Shown here: piece by piece, positions 1-13,134 of the stretch | How positions within the stretch are numbered: the first letter of the stretch is position 1 | Layout: the number at the start of each line of letters is the position of its first letter | NCBI GenBank assembly: GCA_934047225.1 | Contig: OW204001.1 | Location: 11,020,201 to 11,084,200 of the forward strand | DNA length: 64,000 nt | Source: Ypsolopha sequella | Lineage: Eukaryota > Arthropoda > Insecta > Lepidoptera > Ypsolophidae | Direction of reading: 5' to 3' | The notes under the pieces: generated by a model | What the model was told of the DNA's origin: nothing | The model's input: only the letters and a program-made list of their open reading frames with translations | The model's database searches: none | Position numbers and translations under genes: made by a program

Positions 1-11
1 TATAACTGACG

Positions 12-455
12 ACCTCAAAGGTCAGGTAACTTTATCGTCAGTGAAACTCTGGATAATACGAGTACTTACCTGAGACACCTTTTTGCCAAAATCGTCAGAC
101 TGGCAGGCCGCGCCTGGTGGGTTCCTTCGGTGGACATACTTTGGTACCACTCCGTACCCCTGGCATTGCGTGTTTTTATTTACAATTATCCAAGATAATT
201 AGACACCTGATCTAAGCAATTTTGTTCCTAGCCATGGTCAAAATAAGATTTTATTTTATTTAACCTACCTAATCAGCTTAATTGTGAGATCAGATATAAC
301 AATATTAGTGAGATCAGAGATCTAACTACTTTGGTCCACTGTAAAAAAGTACTGACGTCTAGGGGGGAGTGGTATCAAATTCTCTCTTGTGTTTTCCTTG
401 CCGCGTGTCTAGATCCTGAGTTTCATTGAGGATAAAGTTACCTGACCTTTGAGGT
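12..455. mobile_element. MITE-like foldback element, ~43-bp terminal inverted repeats
   Basis: Positions 12-54 (ACCTCAAAGGTCAGGTAACT...) recur inverted at 413-455 with about 4 mismatches. The ~440-bp body has no ORF. Terminal inverted repeats with a non-coding interior fit a miniature inverted-repeat transposon. The target duplication is unclear, and the left end is close to the window edge. Confidence 0.65.
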
Positions 456-458
456 TCT

Positions 459-2209
459 ATCAGCTCTTAGCCCATATCTGCAGGCGGGTTTAAAATTGTA
501 AAACGCATATTTTACGTCACATCACAACATTTTAAGAAAGACTTGGCAAAAACAAATCGAAGAATGTATTCAACTATAAAGAGCTTAGGGCCTTTGTTAA
601 AAAAATCGTAAATATTTATCCTTTCCTGAAATATATATAAAATATATTGTGAATTTGCTCAGTTAATTTATTTGACTTCTAAAGTCTTTTAAAGTTTATT
701 TGACTTCATCAGATTTCTGATACATAACTGGTAATCGACTGAATGTAGCTAATCCATACCTTGAGTTAAGCATTTAAAGAACCTATCCCAATTCTATGTG
801 CTAGAAGTGACATTTTCTGTTTGAATTATGTAAGTACGTTAGTATAGTTGACTTGACATCAAGTAATTGGATATTTTTTGAGTGACAAATACCCAAACCT
901 GTACATTTTGTTTAAGATTGAGAAGCTTGTCAAGAAAAAGACGTCGTCAGTGCCAGAGCTTTTGTTTCACGTAGAAGGTAATACTTTCTAAAATGCGTGT
1001 GGTACTCGTTTATGTAAATGAATGCCACTTGACTATTCAATGACAATGCTCATTGTGTTCATCACAATTTTGAATTACAGAACTTTTTCGTTTACCCTGC
1101 TCTAAAAAGACTCTTATTCTTTGCTAAGAAAGCACAAATTTGAATTCACTTTCTGATTGTGCGTATTGAGTGTGGCGTGGGTTGACAAGACTTATGATTA
1201 TCGTTGATTTGGCGTTTCTCTGCTACCTAATTCAGTTGTTTATACGACATTAAGGTTGTAGTAGGATCAAGTCGTTAAAATTTAAGTTTATGAATTTTCG
1301 GTCACCCTTTCTAACTTTATAATTTTAATTATTGCTTCATCATAGTAATGGTCAAATACACTTTTTTCATATATTTTTTTTTTACCTTTATCAGCGTTTT
1401 TTAAGACGATAATCATCACATCTCGCTCGAGTATTTTATCGAGTCTTTTAAGAGCGTTTCGCTTGAAATATTTCCGACGAGAGGCTTCGAAGAGTCTCCG
1501 AGCAAACAGTGACCGGTCTGTTGTCCAAACAAACGTGATGGAGGTACCGGTGCAACCTGCAAAGCTGCCACTACACTTCAAAACAAAACCTATAGAACTT
1601 GAGGCAGGCAACATAAGGTCTATTTTAGGTCGCATCTTATAGAAATAGATAAGTTTGTAGAGCCTACATCGCGGCCTCAAGAATATAAGCCCACACGAGT
1701 TGACAAGAATATTCGTATTGACATTGCTGTGAGGAATTACTTCATATTAGTATTTACGTATGAGAATTGTAATTATTATGTTTCTTAACGCTTTAACGGG
1801 CATAACGTTTTTGCATGAAATATTGAAGACATGAATGATTTAATTATATTGTTCAAGTAATATAAATATAAATGTATTAAAAAATTAAAAAATAATTATA
1901 TTATTACTCGTATATATTATTATGTCAATGTCAACTGATCAAATATAATGATAGACGCGATAGTAAAAAAATCTATCTTGTAATTAGTTTATATATTTTT
2001 TTACTATCGCATCTAGCAGTATATTTACGTTTAAACAAAAAACAAGTAATATATAATAAATAAATTGAAGAAAAATTATTTTTACATTTTATTTTGGTAG
2101 TACGTAAAAAATAAGAAGAAAAACAACATACATATAAATAAAATATAATAACAGTTAAGGTAGAAAAAAATTGGGGGAAAATATTCCCTCTGCCTTAGAA
2201 ATAAGGATC
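459..2209. other. AT-rich non-coding stretch with one unassigned minus-strand ORF
   Basis: No gene recognised. A minus-strand frame without stops runs from 1680 to 1288 (130 codons), unusually long for such AT-rich DNA, with a basic C-terminal half. I do not recognise its protein. An inverted pair of AT-rich tracts lies near 1960-2010. Otherwise nothing is seen. Confidence 0.4.
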
Positions 2210-2535
2210 TTAAGTAAGGGGCTCCACAATCCACAATGCTAAACACATGAAGCAACAAGCCAGTGGAGAGCGCAGAGACACATTCTCCTTCAAAACACAA
2301 GTCACCAATATACGGCGGGGGACGTGACAGCTTAGCGAGCTGTGATTGGACAGCTCAAGGTCAAAATTTGATGCGTAATTTGTGTAGGGATGTCATACAA
2401 GTGAAACGAAAAATTATCGATATCGATAAAATCGAAAAAATTAATTTGGAATTTTCGAGTTTGTCAAAGATATACCAATGAAAGTATTGTTGGGTAATAA
2501 ATAAAACAAAATTATTTATTTGACAAAGTAGCTAC

Positions 2536-2862
2536 TCACTGATTTTTGAAATGAATTAATTTGGAGTATATTTTTCTTATATAATCCTTCGGGTTTTGAT
2601 TATTTTTTGTAATGAAGGTTAGCCGGGCATCCACATATTTTTTTATTACACATGAAGCTAAGTCAATCAAGTGATTTGTGGATTCTGTATCAAATTGGTG
2701 AAAATTTATGTCTGAGAACAGATCGTATCCCAAGAAAGATTTCAACACAATCTTTATGAAATAATCGGAATTATATTTCGAAGATAAAGTCTTGTGAATG
2801 TGAATGACCAACTTAACTTGACACTTACAATCTTTTAAACTCCATACATCTAAAGAGTCTAA
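2536..2862 (-). pseudogene. C-terminal exon of a P/THAP9-like transposase (relic)
   Basis: A frame open from about 2862 to the stop at 2536-2538 encodes about 108 residues. Its C-terminus (HLIDLASCVIKKYVDARL, then SKLIHFKNQ) resembles the end of P-element/THAP9-type transposases I know from insects, where a Leu/Ile-rich helix with YxxxRL precedes a KLILF-like tail. An AATAAA on the minus strand (2520-2515) lies 16 bases after the stop. The catalytic middle is absent, so this is a fragment. Assignment is by pattern memory. Confidence 0.55.
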
Positions 2863-2894
2863 TTAAGTTAGTAATAATAACTACCTTCATAACT

Positions 2895-3084
2895 AAATAT
2901 TTGTAATTATTAGTATTTGTTGTTATAGCGGCAACAGGAACACATCATCTGTGTGATTTCAACTGTCTAGCTATCACGGTTCATGAGATACAGCCTCAAG
3001 ACAGACGGACGGACGGATGGACGGACAGCGGAGTGTTAGTAATAGGGTCCCGTTAGGCACCCTTTGGGTATGGAACCCTAAAAA
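2895..3084 (+). repeat. SINE-A, 5'-truncated copy
   Basis: It contains the 3' two-thirds of SINE-A: TTGTTGTTATAGCGGCAACAG, the GTTCATGAGATACAGCCT segment, the run of GACGGACGGA units and the end GGGTATGGAACCCTAAAAA. The head with A and B boxes is missing. It lies between the two exons of the P-like element. Confidence 0.8.
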
Positions 3085-3417
3085 TGGTATCAGATGCACT
3101 GACAGACACTACTGATAAACATAGGCACTTCTGACGCTAAACAAACGCGTATAAAAAAAATATCCCTACATTAAGTACTTACCTTACATACATTACATAT
3201 ACTTACATGCATACAATGTATGTAAGCAACAATACATTGTTCGATAAATTATTAAACACGTAGTAAGACAGCACTATCGAAAAAAAACGAGACAACTGTT
3301 GTGCATTTCACCGTGCGACAGAAAGAGAGGACGTGAAGACATCAACGCAAAGCGCAAGTTCAATTGAAATATTTAATTGTTATATTTTGAAGATTAAAAG
3401 TATACGAAAACACTTAC

Positions 3418-3497
3418 TTATGAAACGTTACTCCATCTTTTGTGGTACTTGAAGTAGAAGTATTCTTTCCACACCATTTTATTGCACAAGTAGGCAT
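3418..3497 (-). pseudogene. First exon of a THAP-domain transposase (relic)
   Basis: From ATG at 3497 the minus strand encodes MPTCAIKWCGKN... and ends in GVTFH before a GTAAGTG donor (3417-3411). The short Met-Pro start, the C-x4-C pair and the later FH are the opening of a THAP (C2CH) DNA-binding domain. The exon is 26 codons plus 2 bases (phase 2), the same layout as the copy at 49826-49902. Downstream exons for the rest of the domain are not visible, so it cannot make a whole transposase. Confidence 0.75.
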
Positions 3498-3896
3498 ATT
3501 TACTGTAAATTTCGGATTTTTTCTACAGAAACACGCTATGTTTTCACGGACACAGCCAAACTCTGACTAAAACCAATGGCTTCGCTTCAAGCGCCTAAAC
3601 GCTTTGGGAAGCGGCTGTTTGGCGAGGGGCATGCGCTCTCCACTAGTACTCCATGGCTAAACATCAGTATTACATTGGATTCAGTTACATCAAAGTAGAC
3701 GGTAAAAAAAATTTGAAAAAAATATGGCGTGTTTTTTGACTCAAGACAATTTTATTAATTACACTTTATAAATAATCACTGATAAACCCTATGGGTTTTT
3801 GTTAATTGTGCATTTATGTAACTAGGTTAAGATTTTTGAAAATAAAGAAAAATATAAAAAAATGCACTTTCAATCTTCTTTTAATTATATTACTTT

Positions 3897-4192
3897 AAAA
3901 AACCGGCCAAGTGCGAGTTGGACTCGCGCACGAAGGGTTCCACATCATTATCTATAAAAACGGCAAAAAAAACATGTCTGTTGTATGGGAGCCCCATTAA
4001 ATAATTATTTTATTCTGTTTTTAATATTTGTTGTTACATCGGCAACAGAAATACATCATCTGTGAAAATTTCAATTGTCTAACTATCACGGTTCATGAGA
4101 TACAGCCTGGTGACAGACGGACAGACAGACGGACAGCGGAGTCCTAGTAACAGGGTCCCGTTGGTTACCCTTCGGGTACGGAATCCTAAAAA
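3897..4192 (+). repeat. SINE-A, full-length copy
   Basis: The head ACCGGCCAAGTGCGAG resembles an RNA polymerase III A box, and GGGTTCC.. about 30 bases on resembles a B box. The body carries GTATGGGAGCCCC, GGCAACAG and the GACGGACAGACAGACGG run, ending GGGTACGGAATCCTAAAAA. It interrupts R2 between AATTATATTACTTT and CATGAATTTCAC, which are adjacent in the R2 copy at 50928-51328. Confidence 0.85.
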
Positions 4193-4433
4193 GCATGAAT
4201 TTCACAAAAAAAAACATACTTCAAAACTGACTGAAACGAAACCAACACACGCAGATACTAACTAGAAAAAAACATCTTTATTACATAAATAAATTATAAT
4301 GAATGCCCTAATGTAGCCGCGATTTAAAAATAACTGAGGTTTTGCGTGCGCGGCATCTGATTAGAGCAGGATAGACAGTTAAAAACAAAACCTTTAGAGC
4401 AGAACCGAATTTTAACATTGTGCAGTCCCTTAA

Positions 4434-7250
4434 AATAGATTTTATATTTGACATTTTTTACCTAAAACAAATGCCCAAGCAAATCATGAGTTTTATTTTT
4501 TGATTATGTTTTGTCTGGTATAATGGTATGATATTTTTTAACGTAGGATGCATTCATCTAAGAAGACAGGTTTCGAAAGTACCAAATAACGTAGATACCA
4601 TTGTTATTTATGAGTATACGGAAGAAAGGTATCCCAGGCGACTTTTGTACGACCATTAATCATATGACGACGTCTACCTCAGATAAAATCCGGAGAGACA
4701 CGCACACAAACATAGATAATAGTGTTTGAAATGACTACCTCCACCACTCACTACTATCTTGTTATTAGTACATTTACTTATGTATGTTTTGGAATAAAAA
4801 CAGATTTTATTTTTTGTGTCGTCTTTACTATATTTTTCCGTATTCTTAGTATTAACATTGTTAATGATGTAACAAAACCCAAATAAAATACAAACATACG
4901 TATATGTACGCACATCTGTCTTGCAAATGTAGAAACCACATAATCTCCATCTGCCGCTGCTATTCTGACACAACTTTTCTTTCATTTCCATCAATCCAGT
5001 TATAAAAGCTCTTCTATTCTGGGCGCTTTTGAATTAAAATAATTGATACAAAACCAATTCAATGAATATAATATAATAAAATTTCAATTAAATAAACGAG
5101 AAATAAAACAAAAGACCCAAGGCAGCAGAAATACGAGGAATATAATGCTATCTCTTTGAACGTAGACGACCATCTACGGGAGGCTTATGTCGAGATACGA
5201 GGCGGGAACCGGTTGTCCTTGGCGGGATATGTACTCTCGTTCCGCTTGCAACCATGGCTTTCCCGCATCTTGCGGTTGGCTGGAGATATTTATTGTGCTG
5301 AGAAATATATATGTCTAAACACTTTAAAAAATTACAAGAGATTTGAAGTTTAAAAAAAAGCGCATATGTATTAGAAGAAACCGAGACCCATATTCCAGTG
5401 AAAAATAAACATTTCTTTGTAAGATATAGAGTAATTTATAGGTAGCATCTTCTCAGAACATTTTGAGGATGTGATAATGATACAAAACGCTTCGAGCCCC
5501 TGATTCTTAATCCCGTTAACAAAATGCTTCTATAGCTGATTTAACTCAAAAAGATTCACATTAAAATAGACTTAGCATCGTCTCCAACCAGTTCAAAAGG
5601 AAATAATCGTGTTATTTATTGCCTTTCGACCACTGTACGCCATCTTTAATCTACTCTGAGCACGTAGAGGCTTATTCCATTGGGATTAAATTCGAACTTT
5701 TAAAAGTTTTTCAAAAAGCTATAAACATTTATTAGTCTCGACGGCCAAAGAACTAGATTTAGCATTAATGAGACCAATTACTATGCCACGTTTAAGTGGA
5801 CTTATAAATATTCAATCAACACTTTATCAAAAGGTTCGTGGTCTGGAAGTTGTTGGAAGTATTGAGTTTATTAATGCTCTTGCAAAAACCTTGGCAGCAT
5901 CGATTACTTGAAGTAATTTAATTAAGGCAACTATTATTCGCTTAGTTTAGGTTTTAATATTCTAAAACAATAAAGGATGTTTCATAGCTTTAACTAACTA
6001 AGCAAGGACTCTGTTTTAACATGAATTTAGATGTTTTGCAATGCAGATTTATTTAAAAGCGTTATTTAAAAGATGTTTTAGAGATATGAGAACATAAAAT
6101 CGTGCCCTAATTAGCGAAAGACTTATCTGAAATTGAGTTCATTAGCCTAAGTGTACCAACCACTATCAAACGCTGGTATTTTATTGATGTTCTAAATAAT
6201 CTCATATATCCAATAAAACTTAAACATATAAAGATGATTAGACGATTACTGCTGGTACCACAGCAAACGATTAAGCGAGGTACCGAATTCCCGAAATGAA
6301 ACATGTAATAAAACTTCGAAGAAACGAAAACGATTACAGTCAATTACATCGAACGCTTAAACTGAATTTACGACGAAACCAAAATTAACACTCATTTCTT
6401 ATACCCTTTTGGCCTAATTGTAGGCCAAACTTCAATAAATCATGTGTCTAGAAAATCAACGTTGGAAGGATTCAAATTCTAATTGGATCTGTACATAGAT
6501 TGGTTCAACAACGCAGCTATCAATATTGTTTGATTAATGGTATTGAGAAGCTTCACTTTAATTGCTGGCCAAGACCGTCATGAATCAAAAGCTGGAATAA
6601 TAAATCTGATAACACAAAACGAGTTCGATCGAATGTATAACTTCTTATGCTACTTCGTTAGAACAGCCTATTAGTGAGGTGTACCTGTATATTTTCACAC
6701 AGACGGTTTTAAATTGTCAATGTAGGATGTTATCTGTTTTGATATGTTAATCTTATCAGATTGTTTAATGAGTCTAGTCAAAAACGGTATGGAGGACCAT
6801 AAAAACAAATTTTCCAGTCTGTAATGGGAATAAGCAGAGTTCAGTCTGTACAGTGTTTAAAAATGTACATAAAAAGTACATAGACGTATTTTATATCGCT
6901 TATTTTCTGCAATATTATTCAAAAATGTTTGTGAAACCAAAGTTAGAAATGTTGACTTAAAAAGTGCGTTGAAGGGGCATGTCTACAATTAGAATCATTG
7001 AAGCGATGTATAATTTGAGTGGAGTATCAAATTTATAGAGGTTCTCAAGTTCCAAGGCGCCATTTTTTTGTGAATATATGAAAAAGAAAAAAACAACAAC
7101 AAAACAACTCTGAGCCTTTTTTAACATCGGAACTACAGACAGAAAACTATGCTTTCGGAAACGGTATAGCTATAAATTCGAACTATAAATCGCCTTAAAT
7201 GCACTGTCTTCGTATAAAGTGCTTCCATTTTATTACTTGCCAACATTACA
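4434..7250. other. AT-rich stretch without recognised genes
   Basis: No ORF here looks like a protein. A less AT-rich patch at 5156-5300 has an open frame of 65 codons without recognisable motifs. The remainder is low-complexity AT-rich sequence. Confidence 0.5.
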
Positions 7251-7690
7251 ATAGTATTTTGTGCAACTGTGACATTGGGACAAGAGTGCTTGCTTACGAG
7301 AGTTTCGTAATAGACTTGCAGGAGTGTCTCAATGTCTAATCATGTCCAGTTGCACACAATACTTTATCTACGACCATCAAAAACAATTTCACAAAAATGA
7401 GAAAAAGAATACTCGTCATGATACCTGAGCCCATGGAGTTAGTATGTAGATGCTTCAGACCAATCGGAAGTGAGAAGAGTAAAGAGGCTTAAGAAATCAA
7501 GACAGGCCGTTATCGCTTGTGATTGGTCATCTAGCGGTGTTCTAATAAATTTGACCAATCATAGCGCAGAATTGCGGTGTTATAATGTTATGTTATAAAC
7601 TTAGAACATCGGTTAAATAATGTAGGTACTTATAAAACCGCTTTTGATGTTGTAATTACCTAATTGCAGTAAGAAGTAGATGAATTACCT
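7251..7690 (-). repeat. R4 repeat, copy 1
   Basis: Shares with 34276-34730 (same orientation) and with 42526-42989, 39230-39995 and 59361-59510 (opposite) the words GTATTTTGTGCAACTGT, TTTCGTAATAG, ACTTTATCTACGACCATCAAA, GGTGTTATAATGT, TAGGTACTTAT and CTGCTTTTGATGTTG. About 440-460 bp, non-coding. The class is unknown; an internal palindrome suggests a foldback DNA element. Confidence 0.75.
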
Positions 7691-10600
7691 TTTCAAATCT
7701 AATTTTCTGTAGTGAGTTTTATATTGTTTTTCTGTAATTCAGGTTTAAAGGAACTCAGCAATTTTAAATTTTATGTTACCGCGAGCGTATAGTAAGAACT
7801 TCTATGGAATATCTTGACTTGTTGGAAACTATATCCTTAGCCGAAGATAGACTCCGCCTAGAGCTTACAAGCGCACCTGATCTAACCTAGTCTCGGTCTC
7901 AAATACTAATGCGGAACAGACCTCCAGCTACGAACCAGCAATGTGATCATTGTTTGCGTCGGTCAGAAGTGAAATTGACTGTGAAGCGGCAGCGGCAACC
8001 CGTCGCTCCCAATACGTCGGGTTCTGCGCTTGCGACGAACCGGCTGTGGACGCCTTATTGTAGGTTGTTGTCATGTTGGTCGTTGTCTCGAAGAAGTTTA
8101 GGCGTGTTGGCTTCATTATATTACTATTTAAAATTAAAGAACAACTCTTCGATTTTGTTTTATATATTATTTTTGCTAGCATTACATTTGTGTCTTCGTA
8201 AAATTTGGGAAAAATGAGCTGGCAGGTTCGACTGCTGTTAATAATAGCATTGTAGAACGCAAGGTGGGGTGATTACTGCGCTGTTAATATCTTACCTCCA
8301 ACCCTGGGTGGGTTCCCCTGGGTCCTAAGTGGACTTGAATTGTATATGAAATTAAGATTGTATCAAAGAACTAATTCTAGTTTCAGTATTTTCTTCGTAT
8401 TTTCCAATTGGAACAATGATTGGACATTCTGTCAGCCACATACCACAGAGCATCTCGGCTCAACCCGCATTGCCGCACTCCATTAGTATTTTCCATTTAT
8501 TTTTTGTCCGCGTACCTGTCTGACTTTTTGGGGATTTACTTTTTTTAACGTCGCGCGACGAATACACAATTTCCTTGGGAGACTGTGGAAATAAATGATG
8601 TAGTTCGTGAAACTACGCCACCGTCGCGTCGGGTCTAACAAAGGGTTTAAAAGGGTCAAACTACGAGTTTTTTGTTCAAGTATTTGAAACTTCCAAATAA
8701 GCTAGTCATTTTGAAAGAAAATATATATTTCTGTTAAAAATGTACAAGATTCAGATTGTATTGAGTGTAATTTTTCTTGATAATCATTGTACGGAGACGG
8801 GAAGTCTGAGCCACCAGTAATGATTCATTGTGCCTTACGTTGATTGAAAGCTATACACGCCCACAGAGTATCTATTAAAACAACTTTGAACACGGCAACT
8901 GACTACTCGAGTATGACATTTAGTATTAGTCACATACTTGCTTTTTCTTAAAATTTCTCTTGTTGATTATTGTTAGAAGTTTCAATAACTTTAAAGCGCT
9001 TATTTGCATGAGAAATCGTCGTCCAGTTTAGTTCATTGGCGTCTCATTTTGTTTCAAAGTGAAGAGTTGCAAAAAACAACCACTAATGAGAATGCTAATG
9101 TATTTCTAGCTGGAAATAAAAAAATATATTTATGCAAAGGCATCGCAACAGCTTATTAGCATTATGTCATATACAACATGGAGCGTTTAGCTACTGCTGT
9201 CATGAATTGCGAAGGCCTTAAAGTAGTAAGCTCGCTAAGTGATTTGTTGTTATTACAAAACGTTTTACGGTTAAAAGACCTTTTTGAAACATGAGTCATT
9301 TAAATGCGTATGTTACTTTTGAAACAATGAAAATTCTCAAGTAGAAAAGCAAAACAAAACTTTAACAACAATTTATCCAAAAAAATTGAATAAAGTTAAC
9401 AGAGACTAAGTGATAAAAGCTAAATTAAATAATTGTACTTGTTTTTAAAATTTTAATTTTTTAAAATCTTTATTAAAATTATGATAATCTTCATCGGTCA
9501 GTTTTGCGAATTGGTATTCAGCAACCAAACAGTCTCACGGTTTCCGCCATTATTATGCTAATTATCTGAAAGTCTACAGCACTGTGCAATGGTAAAAGCG
9601 TTGGCGTTTGTTCCTACTGTCGCTTGGCTGAGATATTAGTAGCATAACAATAAATCCAGTTAAAGGAAACCAGTTCAGTTGGCTGCAGAGATAAAACACA
9701 GCGTGGGCTCACACGACAAGCAGTGAACTACAGTTGCTTAAGTACACCTTTTATGTTCCTTAATACGGCGTAGTGTCTCTGCAGCTTGTTTGAGAATTGT
9801 AATTTCAGCCTTAATCCTTCTGATTGCCTTAATTTGTAAATGGTTTCATGATATTACTTCAACTTGATAATCAAATTCTTTAGTGACATCAACTTCTTGT
9901 TTTTTGTCAATATGGTCTACAACCGTACGGATTTTGAAATTTAAAGATATTAATTTAATATGAAAATGGTCAGTGAAGTTATGTTCCGATGCATTCATTA
10001 TATAAATCGCAAGATTATGGAAATCACGGCTATTTATAAGCGGTTTTGGCTTACCTACATTACTGTATAGTGTTTGAATCGATTCCTGCGACAAAATTTA
10101 TGTTTTGTCTGTTGCTACCGTTGGCGTTGGTGTGAGATTTGCAAATTTAGCTAATGAATGTTTGATAAATTAGAATGTATTATTAACAGCCATATTTAAA
10201 TGCATTCCATGCATTTTACGCTTATTATCTTTATTCAAGTTGAGTTTGTTTTCAGAATTGATACTCATATTATCATTGTCACGTCTCATTTCTAAATACT
10301 CATTTAGATTATTTAAAAAAAACTAAAATCCAATTGCTACAAAAGTTTTTGTTATCAATATAACATTTGAATGTTTTAAAGCCTCGTGAATGTTCAAGAA
10401 GTAATTATTATTTACGAGCTAATAAGCAGAGCCTGTACGGTGTACGATTAATCAAGGCGATATAAGGTTGAGATGCTGAGATGGGCTAGAGTAGAGGCAG
10501 TGAGGGAAGCGGGAGGGGTGGGGAGAGAGATCGGGCACTGACCCAAGCTGCGCGCGCGTCGGCATTCCAAGGCACTAGCAGACCTGCTCTCCTTATTTTA

Positions 10601-12880
10601 AAACAGAAAACGTATGGTAGCGAAGGCTTCTTTGATTTTCTGGACATTGCATTTTAAAATTACCATTTCTATTAATGTAATTTCCAAGGAAATTCAGTGT
10701 AAATTGGTAATTATTTAGTAATAACTATAGCAGTTATTTTGCCTGAAATAAAATTAACAAATAATTAAAAGTATGACAGAATATTTTATTTATTCTCAGG
10801 AATATTATAATACCTATAAGAAATTATATCGATAAATACTTGACTATGCTGCGCGTTTTTGGTTGGCTGGCTGACTATATCTACCACACTGATTTGAAAA
10901 AAAAAAACTTAAAGTGAAATTGATTCGCTCCGTAGCAGGCGTGCCATAGATCTATGAATATTTTAGCATTAAATAAGACTTGTAGTAATTTGTAATAAGT
11001 CGTGACGACGCGACGGTCACGCTAAAATTATCCTTTAAATATAAACGACGTGGCAACAAATTGGATTTTAATTTGGAAAATCAAAATTTTAATACAATAA
11101 AATGCGTTCTACTGTTAAAATTTCGAGTGGTATAATTTAAACTTTTCAGTTTTAATTCACGTTCTGATTTGATTCTGATTTGTCACATGTAGACGCATCA
11201 AAATATAGGTAAATAATCAATGTTTTAGTTCCACATCTAAATTATTCTGTAGTCTATGTCTGCTAGAGTGCTTGATCGTCGGTAGATAGGAAATCATGAA
11301 CGCACGATTGGAATGGAAAAAAAATCCGGTCCGAATCAATAGACAAAAATCTAGTATCTAGTATTTATTTTGGAGTTTCTTTTTAGCACTTCACTCGGAA
11401 CTTATAGTTTAACTTTTAATTAGTTGTGTGGGAAACAGACATCAAAACAAGTTTTATAGCTTTTTATATATCCTTTTGATACTTTAATACGTTTAAGACA
11501 TCATGATTCTGATTGATTTGATGATCCAAATTATTATGCTCTATCTTAAACCATTACTTACTTTATGATTTGGTAGGAAAAATAATAATGTAAAATTACT
11601 TCAAGTACTCACATAATTGTACCTACACAAATTACTTTTTATCAGTCTCGTCAACACCATGAGTCATTTTCCCATTTTCTGTCCTCACATCAACGCAATC
11701 TTCCCCAGTAAGTGGTCGTTCCGTTTTAAAGCCGACCTTATCCAAGCAACTGTAATGGAAATATTTTTAATGTACTGCCATTAGCGCCAGGTCTTGGTCC
11801 TCTCTGTAATTTTGAGCCTCGGTTTTTTTTTATCTTCTCTGGCTTGATGGGATTCAGAACGAGTGGACTGAATGACTGTCTGTTCCGATCTTTATCTCAA
11901 CGTATAATAAGGAGAGACAGACGTTACTTATATTTTATTTAATGTCAGAATTGATCGAACTGGTGCGATAAGCCCGTCGGGAGGGAAAGATTTGTTTATG
12001 TCATTAATTATTTGTATTCTTTACGATTATTCTAATTTTTTATGTTGTCTCGGAGTGTTTTGGTCACCAGGAGGGTTTAAGTCTAAATTAATGGCAGTGC
12101 CTTCGCATTCCGTTCATCATGGAACATTCTAATATGGAGTTCAGCTGAGGAACTCAAGGATTCCAGTTTTGAGATTATGAATAGGAAGTATAGATTTTAT
12201 GGCCTTGTCTAGCAACCAATGGCAGCGTATTCATAGCAACCTGGTAATTGGCTTGTTAATCCAAAACCCGAAGCGGCTTTTTTCATCTTCATAAGTTGCC
12301 TGACGGGTGTTTCTAATTCCGTCATCTAACACAAATCGTGCATCGATTTCTAGATGAATTCAAATGATTGATTAAAAGAATTAGATTTTTTGTTTGGCTT
12401 GTCTGTAAAACATAATACACTTTCAGCTAAAATGGAGTAAGCAAGCTATAATTACAAGCTAAAATATAATTACATTTTTATTGATTAAAAAAGAAATGTT
12501 CCAGTAATCTTCTAAATACGATTTAATCCTCTAATTCCTTATCACGAAATTATCTAAGATTTCAGCCTCATCACTTTTTCAACGCCATCAAATCCCCATA
12601 GTAGGCGCGTGATGGACGGCCCAAGTTTTGTGTACATAAGACCAAACCGGTCTGTCCGTCTATAGCGTCACTCGAATTGAGTGTTTGCGCAGGCGCTTAG
12701 CGTGAAGCCGCCAAGCCAACCTCAGTTGGTTAATTCCATTGATGAATCTGAGAACCCAAAGCTGTCGTGCCGGTCTCTAATAGGCATACAGTTTTACGAT
12801 ACAACCTTCTATGTATTAGACTTAAAATAGTTATACTTCATTCACACAAATTTTGTGAGATCTGATGATGGATCATTCTA
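7691..12880. other. Intronic stretch with two higher-GC patches
   Basis: Mostly AT-rich with nothing recognisable. Patch one (about 7905-8090) is GC-richer and overlaps a 102-codon plus frame (7909-8217) that looks non-coding beyond residue 60. Patch two (about 10485-10600) has a purine-rich GGGAGGGGTGGGGAGAGAG run followed by GCGCGCGCG. Either could be a regulatory island; no motif decides it. Confidence 0.4.
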
Positions 12881-13132
12881 CACTCGGCGTCAAAAATATC
12901 GCACCTTTTGAAAAATTTATTTCAAACGACTTTCATACATATTTGAAACCAATTCTGAGGGAACTATTTGGTATCAATTGAAGGAACGTTTAACGACCTT
13001 GAAATAAACAATTGTTTCATTTCATTATCAAAATAAATCTCTCGAGTACGTGGTGTTGAAAAAAGTATTGCTCAAATATTTTGTTGTTCGAAGTAAATTT
13101 TCCAAAAGGTGCGATTTTTTTGACACCGAGTG
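12881..13132. mobile_element. TA-flanked MITE, Tc1/mariner-like
   Basis: The ends CACTCGGCGTC... and ...GACACCGAGTG are inverted repeats of about 35 bp that include ATCGCACCTTTT. They are flanked by TA on both sides (12879-12880, 13133-13134). A TA duplication with a 252-bp non-coding body is typical of Tc1/mariner-derived MITEs. Confidence 0.75.
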
Positions 13133-13134
13133 TA

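Larger units (their letters stand above)
2246..3655 (-). mobile_element. P-element-like THAP transposon, internally deleted, with 8-bp target duplication
   Basis: Both flanks carry GCTAAACA (2238-2245 and 3656-3663), a perfect 8-bp duplication as made by P elements. The ends start CATGAAGC... and, from the other side, CATGGAGTACTAG..., sharing AGTGGAGAGCGC subterminally; CATG is also the canonical P terminus. On the minus strand the element has a THAP-type first exon (3418-3497) and a transposase-like C-terminal exon (2536-about 2862), but at 1.4 kb the central catalytic region is missing. A 5'-truncated SINE-A (2895-3084) lies in the middle. Confidence 0.82.
2214..4433 (+). mobile_element. 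R2 TTAA-type MITE, interrupted by a P-like element and a SINE
   Basis: The left end reads TTAA/GTAA then GGGGCTCCACAAT (2210-2230). Its body resumes at 3664 and ends TGCAGTCCC-TTAA at 4421-4433. The copy at 50928-51328 shows the uninterrupted arrangement: GGGGCTCCACAATGCTAAA at one end and TTTAGCTGCCCC at the other, flanked by TTAA. Subtracting the P-like insertion (2246-3655) and the SINE (3897-4192) leaves about 0.5 kb of R2 sequence, including the conserved GTTTTGCGTGCGCG region. TTAA duplications suggest mobilisation by a piggyBac-like transposase; that is inference. Confidence 0.75.

Noticed and set aside
7909..8217. 102-codon ORF as a gene
   Set aside because: GC-richer start but a hydrophobic low-complexity tail, no homologous motif, no splice context; kept only as a GC patch.
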